NCBI GenBank assembly: GCA_030635995.1
Contig: DAOVXU010000066.1
Span: 1-8,112, forward strand
Length of the DNA: 8,112 nucleotides
Reading direction: 5' to 3'
Origin: Arcobacter sp.
GTDB taxonomy: Bacteria; Campylobacterota; Campylobacteria; Campylobacterales; Arcobacteraceae
Shown here: in pieces, positions 1 through 4,495 of the stretch
Layout of the letters: every line of letters begins with the position of its first letter
Position numbering within the stretch: the first letter of the stretch is position 1
The notes under the pieces: model-generated
Told to the model about the DNA's origin: nothing
What the model saw: only the letters and a program-made list of their open reading frames with translations
Databases searched by the model: none
Made by a program: the position numbers and the translations under genes

Positions 1-308
1 GCACCCACCACAAAATCAACATATGGAGCTCTTTTTATAATATCAGCACCCAAATGACTTGCAGTACAACCACAAACGCCAATTTTAGCACCAGCTTTTC
101 GGGACTTTTTAAATTGACCCAATTCACTAAAAAGTTTAGCTACAGGTTTTTCTCGTACACTACAAGTATTAATAATAATTAAATCAGCTTCTTTGATATC
201 TGGTGTAGTTGTATAATTATCATATTTATTCAATTCTGCAATAATATGTTCAGTATCTCGAACATTCATAGCACAACCTAAAGTTTCAATAAATAGTTTA
301 TTTCCCAT
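1..308 (-). CDS. miaB: MiaB, tRNA 2-methylthio-N6-isopentenyladenosine methylthiotransferase (5' part only)
   Basis: This is the N-terminal part (102 full codons) of the radical-SAM methylthiotransferase that adds a methylthio group to isopentenyladenosine at position 37 of tRNAs reading UNN codons. The gene runs off the left edge, so the radical-SAM core and TRAM domain are not visible. The N-terminal UPF0004 domain is clear. It opens MGNKLFIETLGCAMN and contains NTCSVREKP and VCGCTASHLG, then a RAPYVDF stretch. The three cysteines expected to hold the auxiliary 4Fe-4S cluster fall at Cys12, Cys49 and Cys81, matching the E. coli spacing closely. Cys79 is an extra cysteine of the epsilon-type VCGC motif. 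The ATG at 308-306 is preceded on the minus strand by AGGGA (319-315), 6 nt away, which supports this start. It lies 30 nt downstream of the HP0268-type gene, probably on the same transcript. Confidence 0.96.
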   Translation of the reverse strand, partial: MGNKLFIETLGCAMNVRDTEHIIAELNKYDNYTTTPDIKEADLIIINTCSVREKPVAKLFSELGQFKKSRKAGAKIGVCGCTASHLGADIIKRAPYVDFVVG

Positions 309-317
309 TACTAATCC

Positions 318-341
318 CTAAAACCTATTCACTAAAACCTA
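318..341. repeat. Imperfect tandem duplication, 14-nt period, in front of miaB
   Basis: The 10-mer CTAAAACCTA occurs at 318-327 and again at 332-341, separated by TTCA, giving about 1.7 copies of a 14-nt unit. The right copy contains the stop codon of the HP0268-type gene (339-341 on the minus strand). The left copy supplies part of the AGGGA ribosome binding site of miaB. It looks like a simple slippage duplication that made most of the intergenic gap. Any regulatory role is unsupported. Confidence 0.7.
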
Positions 342-581
342 AAGGGCATGTAACTCATACATATATTCATCATCACCTAAACCATATTTTACTTCTCTAA
401 AATAAGCATTATATCCAGCATTTTCCAAACTTTCTACTAATCCCATCATATTTTTATGTGAATTATCTTTATCAAAATAGTAAATTTTTGCACCCACCTC
501 TTTTAATTCATCTTTAATCTTGGTTAAACTTATTTTTTTTGGCTTTTCATCTATTGCATCTCTTGCTATTAAAATATCCAT
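339..581 (-). CDS. HP0268-family small nuclease
   Basis: This 80-residue protein resembles Helicobacter pylori HP0268 in length and pattern. It has an initial beta strand (MDILIAR), a middle segment with IYYFDKDNSHKNMM, and a C-terminal YMYELHAL that parallels the FLYELHII ending I recall for HP0268. HP0268 has been reported to have DNA-nicking and RNase activity with a small alpha/beta fold, and the family is characteristic of Campylobacterota. Activity in this copy is inferred from that resemblance only, and I do not assign individual catalytic residues. The start at 581 has a good GAGGA (593-589) with a 7-nt spacer. The gene is first in a leftward unit with miaB, an association also known in Helicobacter, and is read away from nusA. 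No signal peptide or membrane segment is visible, so it should be cytosolic. Confidence 0.88.
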   Translation of the reverse strand: MDILIARDAIDEKPKKISLTKIKDELKEVGAKIYYFDKDNSHKNMMGLVESLENAGYNAYFREVKYGLGDDEYMYELHAL

Positions 582-617
582 ATTTATTTCCTCGTATTGT
601 CTTTATTTATTAATAGG

Positions 618-623
618 ATTTTA
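618..623 (-). promoter_or_regulatory. Candidate -10 box for the HP0268-type gene and miaB
   Basis: Read on the minus strand, TAAAAT (623-618) lies in the left arm of the inverted repeat, about 37 nt ahead of the start codon at 581. A second possible -10, TATTAA, overlaps 615-610. The -35 zone for this promoter would overlap the upstream elements of the nusA promoter. There is no clear -35 hexamer, as is usual in this group. Confidence 0.4.
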
Positions 624-635
624 ACAAAATATAGC

Positions 636-658
636 TTTAAGTTTGATTTTGTTAAAAT
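636..658 (+). promoter_or_regulatory. Candidate housekeeping sigma promoter of nusA
   Basis: The -10-like box is TAAAAT at 653-658, preceded by TTTTG (647-651) and by TTTAAGTTTG (636-645). This order matches the pattern described for Campylobacter jejuni sigma-70 promoters: a TTTAAGTnTT-like upstream block, a T-rich stretch ending in G, then the -10 box. Transcription would start near 665, giving nusA a leader of about 57 nt. The prediction comes from sequence pattern only. Confidence 0.5.
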
Positions 659-711
659 TCAAACATATTACACAAAGCAATCCCAACACAAACTATTGCA
701 TTGTTAAACAA

Positions 712-715
712 AGGA
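712..715 (+). promoter_or_regulatory. Ribosome binding site that sets the nusA start
   Basis: AGGA at 712-715 sits 6 nt before the ATG at 722. An upstream in-frame TTG at 701 would include this site inside the coding region and has no ribosome binding site of its own, so 722 is the better start. Confidence 0.85.
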
Positions 716-721
716 AATTTT

Positions 722-1921
722 ATGGATAAAATTATTGATATAGTTGATAGTATCGCTTATGAAAAAGGTTTAAAAGTATCTGAAGTTGAAGATGCTTTAA
801 AAGAATCATTGGTAAAAACTGCTGAAAAAATGATAGATCATACACTTGTTTTTGATGCAAGTATCGATAGAGAAGAGAAAAAATTAAATTTATTTCAAAA
901 AATAGAAGTTATTGATAATAGTGATAAAAGATTGACTGTTGAAACTATTATGATGATGGTTGAAGTTGACGGTGAAGAGGTAGAGCAAGAAAGAGATAAT
1001 AATAAAGAAAATTTTATTAGTTTAGATGAAGCAAAAAAACTTGATGCTGATTTGGAGATTGGAGATTTTTTAAATTATGATTTAGAGTTTGAATCTATGG
1101 GTAGAAATGCAGCAACAATACTTTTTTCAAATTTAGAATATAGACTTCAAAGACATATAGAAGATAATCTTTTTAATAAATATAATTCACAAATTGGATC
1201 TACAATAAATAGTGTTGTTACTAGTGTAGATAGACAAGACAATACATTTATGGAGATTGGTGAAGTACGAGCCATCTTAACTAGAAAAAATAGAATTAAA
1301 GGTGAAATTTTTAAAGTTGGAGATTCTATAAAAGCAGTTGTAAAAGCTGTTAAAGTTGATAAACAGCATGGTTTAATTGTAGAAGTTAGCCGTACAAGTC
1401 CTAAATTTTTAGAAGCACTATTAGCTTTAGAAGTACCAGAACTTAGTGATAAAAGAATTACAATAGAAGCAAGTGCTAGAATTCCAGGAGCTAGAGCTAA
1501 AATAGCAATATCAACTACAGAAATGAATGTAGATCCTATTGGTGCTATTGTTGGAGTTAAAGGTGTTAGAATCAATGCTGTTTCTAAACAATTAAATGGT
1601 GAAAATATAGATTGTATTGAGTATAGTCCAATCCCTGAAATATTTATTAGTCGGGCGTTGAGTCCTGCTATTATTAATAGTGTAAAAGTTGAAAAAGTAA
1701 CTAGAACTGATGAAAAAGATAAAGCTATTGTAACTATAAATTCAGATCAAAAAGGTAGAGCTATTGGTAGAGTTGGATTAAATATTAGACTTGCTTCTAT
1801 GCTTACAAAACATGAAATTATTTTAAATGAGATTGATGCCATTACACCAGAACAAGATGATCCAAGACCACAAGTAAAATCAAAAGATACATCAGGTTTA
1901 GAAGCATTATTTAAAGATTAA
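722..1921 (+). CDS. nusA: Transcription termination/antitermination factor NusA
   Basis: NusA (399 aa) binds RNA polymerase and nascent RNA and modulates pausing, termination and antitermination. The N-terminal RNA-polymerase-binding domain spans about residues 1-140. An S1 domain follows at about 155-225 (from GSTINSVVTSV to the SRTSPKFL motif at 224-231). Two KH domains lie at about 232-310 and 315-375. Their GxxG-type loops are GVKG (278-281) and GRVG (349-352), the latter within AIGRVGLNIRLAS, and ARIPGARAKIA is also highly conserved. The protein ends soon after KH2 with an acidic-Pro linker and the tail SGLEALFKD. The two C-terminal acidic repeats of E. coli NusA (495 aa) are absent, as is common outside gammaproteobacteria. 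It is first in the rightward run, with cysS only 5 nt downstream. The start at ATG 722 is chosen over TTG 701 because of the AGGA at 712-715. Confidence 0.97.
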   Translation: MDKIIDIVDSIAYEKGLKVSEVEDALKESLVKTAEKMIDHTLVFDASIDREEKKLNLFQKIEVIDNSDKRLTVETIMMMVEVDGEEVEQERDNNKENFISLDEAKKLDADLEIGDFLNYDLEFESMGRNAATILFSNLEYRLQRHIEDNLFNKYNSQIGSTINSVVTSVDRQDNTFMEIGEVRAILTRKNRIKGEIFKVGDSIKAVVKAVKVDKQHGLIVEVSRTSPKFLEALLALEVPELSDKRITIEASARIPGARAKIAISTTEMNVDPIGAIVGVKGVRINAVSKQLNGENIDCIEYSPIPEIFISRALSPAIINSVKVEKVTRTDEKDKAIVTINSDQKGRAIGRVGLNIRLASMLTKHEIILNEIDAITPEQDDPRPQVKSKDTSGLEALFKD

Positions 1922-1926
1922 TTTAG

Positions 1927-3327
1927 ATGAATATATTTTTATATGATAGTGTTAAAAAAGAGAAGTTACCTTTTATCTCTCAAGAGAAGAATAAAGCTAA
2001 GGTTTATGTTTGTGGACCAACTGTATATGATGAGGCACACTTAGGACATGCAAGAAGTGCTATAGTTTTTGATCTTTTGCATAGAGTTTTAAAATCTAAT
2101 GGTTATGATGTAACTATGGTGAAAAACTTTACAGATGTAGATGATAAAATTATAAAAAAGATGAAAGATACTCGGAAATCTTTAGAAGAAATTACAACTT
2201 TTTATATAAATAGCTATTTAGCAGATATGAAATCTTTAAATATACTTCCTAATACAATTGAGCCAAAAGCTACTCAAAGTATTGAGGCTATGAAAGATTT
2301 AATACAAAAATTACTTGATGAAAATAAAGCTTATAAATTAGATAATGGTATATATTTAGATACATCAAAAGATGAAAAATATGGTTCTATATCAAATAGA
2401 ATTAGTGATGAAAATTCTATTGCAAGAGTTGAAGGAAATAGTGATAAAAAAGATCAAAAAGATTTTGCATTATGGAAATTTATTTATGATGATAGTTTAA
2501 AGTTTGATGCACTATTTGGAGAGGGTCGTCCAGGATGGCATTGTGAATGTAGTGCTATGATTGATAAACATTTAGCAAATCATAATTTAGAATTTGCAGT
2601 TGATATTCATGGGGGTGGGGCTGATTTATTGTTTCCACATCATGAAAATGAAGCATCACAAACAAGAGGAGCATATGGGCAAGAGATAGCTAAGTATTGG
2701 ATGCACAATGGTTTTGTAAATATTGATGGTCAAAAGATGTCAAAATCACTTGGAAATAGTTTTTTCTTAAAAGATTCTTTGGAAAATTATAATGGTGAAG
2801 TTATAAGATTTTATATGCTTACTACTTATTATAGGGCTGATTTTGGTTTTAGTGAAGATGATTTGATTGCTAGTAAAAAAAGACTGGATAAAATTTATCG
2901 ACTTAAAAAAAGATTGTATGGTGTTGGTACAAGTGCAGTAAATAAACAATTTAAAAAAGATATATTTGAGGCTTTAAATGATGATTTAAATACTTCAAAA
3001 GCATTAGCAACAATTGATGAATTTGTTTCAAGAGCAAATGATAGTTTAGATAATGAACCAAAAAATAAAGCTTTCAAAAAAGAGATTATTGCCAATATAG
3101 AATTTTTATCAGAAATATTAGGTATTTGTTATCAAGATCCTTATAGTTATTTTCAATTTGGAATTAGTGAAGATGAGAAAAAAGAGATTGAAAATTTAAT
3201 TGAAAAAAGAACTGAAGCAAAAAAAGATAAGAATTTTGAACTTTCTGATAAAATAAGAGATGAGTTAAAACAAATAAATATAAGCATAATGGATACATCA
3301 AATGGTACATTATGGGAAAAAATATAG
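1927..3327 (+). CDS. cysS: Cysteinyl-tRNA synthetase
   Basis: This class I aminoacyl-tRNA synthetase (466 aa, near the usual 460) charges tRNA-Cys with cysteine using ATP. The class I signatures are intact: HLGH at 38-41 (HIGH motif) and KMSKS at 270-274. The zinc ligands that discriminate cysteine are Cys29 (in YVCGPTVYD), Cys208 (in GWHCECSAM), His238 and Glu242 (in FPHHENE). The C-terminal part contains the helical DALR-type and anticodon-binding region and ends in a basic-acidic helix. The ATG at 1927 lies 5 nt after the nusA stop and has no strong Shine-Dalgarno sequence (only AAAGA further upstream), so translation is probably coupled to nusA. The stop TAG (3325-3327) overlaps the thrB ribosome binding site. 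I see no anomaly in the catalytic residues. Confidence 0.98.
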   Translation: MNIFLYDSVKKEKLPFISQEKNKAKVYVCGPTVYDEAHLGHARSAIVFDLLHRVLKSNGYDVTMVKNFTDVDDKIIKKMKDTRKSLEEITTFYINSYLADMKSLNILPNTIEPKATQSIEAMKDLIQKLLDENKAYKLDNGIYLDTSKDEKYGSISNRISDENSIARVEGNSDKKDQKDFALWKFIYDDSLKFDALFGEGRPGWHCECSAMIDKHLANHNLEFAVDIHGGGADLLFPHHENEASQTRGAYGQEIAKYWMHNGFVNIDGQKMSKSLGNSFFLKDSLENYNGEVIRFYMLTTYYRADFGFSEDDLIASKKRLDKIYRLKKRLYGVGTSAVNKQFKKDIFEALNDDLNTSKALATIDEFVSRANDSLDNEPKNKAFKKEIIANIEFLSEILGICYQDPYSYFQFGISEDEKKEIENLIEKRTEAKKDKNFELSDKIRDELKQINISIMDTSNGTLWEKI

Positions 3328-3331
3328 GAGG
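3326..3331 (+). promoter_or_regulatory. Strong ribosome binding site that sets the thrB start
   Basis: AGGAGG at 3326-3331 is the strongest Shine-Dalgarno sequence seen in the window, 7 nt before the ATG at 3339. It excludes the in-frame ATG at 3312, which lies upstream of it inside cysS. It also overlaps the cysS stop codon. Confidence 0.9.
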
Positions 3332-3338
3332 CTGTGAA

Positions 3339-4220
3339 ATGACAGTTACAGTACCAGCAACAAGTGCAAACTTAGGACCAGGATTTGATACTTTAGGTTT
3401 GGCGTTAAATTTAAAAAATAAGGTTATTATAAAACCTGCAAAATTTTCTAGTGTGTCTTTAAAAGGTGAGGGAGCTAATAATCCTAAACTTAAAAACAAT
3501 AATATGTTTGTAAATACATTTAATGATTTTCATGAAAATATATCACATAAAAAACAAAATTTTAGATTTGAATTTTTTAATGATATTCCAATGTCAAGAG
3601 GACTTGGAAGTTCTAGTGCAGTTATTATTTCTGCTATTGCTTCTGCGTATGCTATTGAAAATATAAAGCTTGATAAACAAAAATTATTAAATCTTGCACT
3701 CTCATATGAATCTCATCCGGATAATATTACACCAGCTGTAATGGGTGGGTTTACAGTTGCTACAGTTCAAGACTATGAAGTTAATTATTTAAAAAAAGAG
3801 ATACCAAAATCTCTTAAAGCAGTTGTTGTTATACCAAATAGACCAATATCTACACAACTTTCAAGAAAAACATTACCATTTAAATATTCTAAAGAAGATA
3901 CAATATTAAATATTTCACATAGTTCACTTTTGACAGCTGCTTTTTTTAGTGAAAATTGGCAAATGTTAAAAGATGCATCTACTGATAGAATTCATCAGTT
4001 TTATAGAATGAAGCAGATGCCAGAATTGTTTGCTGTACAAAAAATAGCACTTAGAAATGGTGCGTTGATGAGTACATTATCGGGAAGTGGTTCGACATTT
4101 TTTAATTTAGTTTATGAAAATGATGCAAAAAAACTTGTAGTAAAATTAAAAGAAAATTTCCCACATTTTAAAGTATTTAGTTGTGATTTTGATAATCATG
4201 GTGTACAAGTAGAGTTTTAA
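3339..4220 (+). CDS. thrB: Homoserine kinase
   Basis: ThrB (293 aa, close to the E. coli length of about 310) is a GHMP-family kinase that phosphorylates homoserine with ATP to O-phosphohomoserine, the step before threonine synthase. The N-terminal motif VPATSANLGPGFD (5-17) is typical. The phosphate-binding loop is PMSRGLGSSSA (84-94). ESHPDN (124-129) corresponds to the conserved ExHPDN of homoserine kinases, and LSGSGST (247-253) is the third GHMP motif. The protein is cytosolic and has no signal sequence. The start at 3339 gives the expected MTVTVPATSAN terminus. It lies 11 nt after cysS and 20 nt before ylxR. The thrB-ylxR-infB linkage is also found in Campylobacter and Helicobacter, so its place beside translation genes is lineage-typical. 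Confidence 0.97.
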   Translation: MTVTVPATSANLGPGFDTLGLALNLKNKVIIKPAKFSSVSLKGEGANNPKLKNNNMFVNTFNDFHENISHKKQNFRFEFFNDIPMSRGLGSSSAVIISAIASAYAIENIKLDKQKLLNLALSYESHPDNITPAVMGGFTVATVQDYEVNYLKKEIPKSLKAVVVIPNRPISTQLSRKTLPFKYSKEDTILNISHSSLLTAAFFSENWQMLKDASTDRIHQFYRMKQMPELFAVQKIALRNGALMSTLSGSGSTFFNLVYENDAKKLVVKLKENFPHFKVFSCDFDNHGVQVEF

Positions 4221-4232
4221 GAGTAGTTTAGG

Positions 4233-4238
4233 TATAAT
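4233..4238 (+). promoter_or_regulatory. Candidate -10 box for ylxR-infB
   Basis: A perfect TATAAT sits 2 nt before the GTG start of ylxR, preceded by TTTAGG and, further up, a T-rich stretch at the end of thrB. The G immediately before the box is common in promoters of this group. If active, the transcript would start at about 4244-4246, inside the GTG-initiated reading frame. It would then serve infB, or a shorter ylxR from the ATG at 4268. In this AT-rich genome a chance match is quite possible. Confidence 0.35.
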
Positions 4239-4240
4239 CC

Positions 4241-4495
4241 GTGCTAAATATAGAAAAACCTATAAGAATGTGTATCTCTTGTAGAGAGAGATTTAGTAAA
4301 AGAAATTTACTAAGATTGCAATGTATTGACAAAAAGCTTATGATATACGACGGTATTGGAAGAAGTTTTTATGTTTGTGAAGATTGTTGTGATGATACAA
4401 AAAGAGTTATAAACTCAATATACAGACAATGTAAAAATAAAGCTGACTATAAAGAGCAGTTTAAGGAGATGGTAAGAATATGGAAGACAAAGTAA
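4241..4495 (+). CDS. ylxR: YlxR-family (DUF448) RNA-binding-type protein
   Basis: This small basic protein (84 aa) belongs to the YlxR family that typically sits between nusA and infB. The family is thought to bind nucleic acid, and the role in this organism is not established. The conserved opening KPIRMCISCRERF is present (residues 6-18), followed by DGIGRSFYVCEDCC (37-50), equivalent to the family's GRGAY-CxxxxC signature. Cys11, Cys14, Cys46 and Cys49 (plus Cys50) form two CxxC pairs that could bind zinc. A GTG start at 4241 is needed to keep the KPIRMC motif. It has a weak site (AGG at 4230-4232, 8 nt spacer). The ATG at 4268 would delete the motif's first half and has no convincing ribosome binding site. 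The 3' end overlaps infB by 16 nt. Confidence 0.88.
   Translation: MLNIEKPIRMCISCRERFSKRNLLRLQCIDKKLMIYDGIGRSFYVCEDCCDDTKRVINSIYRQCKNKADYKEQFKEMVRIWKTK
4463..4468 (+). promoter_or_regulatory. Ribosome binding site of infB, inside ylxR
   Basis: AAGGAG at 4463-4468 is 11 nt ahead of the infB ATG at 4480, slightly far but the only good match. A closer ATG at 4469 abuts the site and is in the ylxR frame, so it does not compete as an infB start. Confidence 0.65.

Larger units (their letters stand above)
616..660. repeat. Inverted repeat in the divergent promoter region
   Basis: ATTTTAACAAAAT at 618-630 is the exact reverse complement of ATTTTGTTAAAAT at 646-658, separated by 15 nt. One flanking G-T mismatch followed by a G-C pair extends the arms to 616-630 and 646-660. 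Each arm ends in TTAAAAT pointing outwards, so the repeat places one -10-like box on each strand. It may simply be two mirrored promoters, an operator, or both. Confidence 0.8.

Noticed and set aside
677..699. GCAAT/ATTGC short inverted repeat in the nusA leader
   Set aside because: Only five A-T-rich pairs over a 13-nt loop, with no extension; likely to be chance.
701..721. Upstream TTG extension of nusA by 7 residues
   Set aside because: The ribosome binding site AGGA lies inside this extension, 6 nt before the ATG at 722, and the extra residues have no NusA counterpart.
1147..1575. Antisense open frame of 142 codons in nusA
   Set aside because: It is the complement of the conserved S1/KH region. 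The hydrophobic translation is a by-product of the sense codons.
2610..2621. G-rich run (GGGGGTGGGG) in cysS as a phase-variable tract
   Set aside because: It encodes the conserved HGGGAD motif of CysRS, and runs of five and four are too short for typical Campylobacterota slippage switching.
3312..3338. ATG at 3312 as the thrB start
   Set aside because: It lies inside cysS, ahead of the strong AGGAGG; the ATG at 3339 gives the normal homoserine kinase N-terminus.
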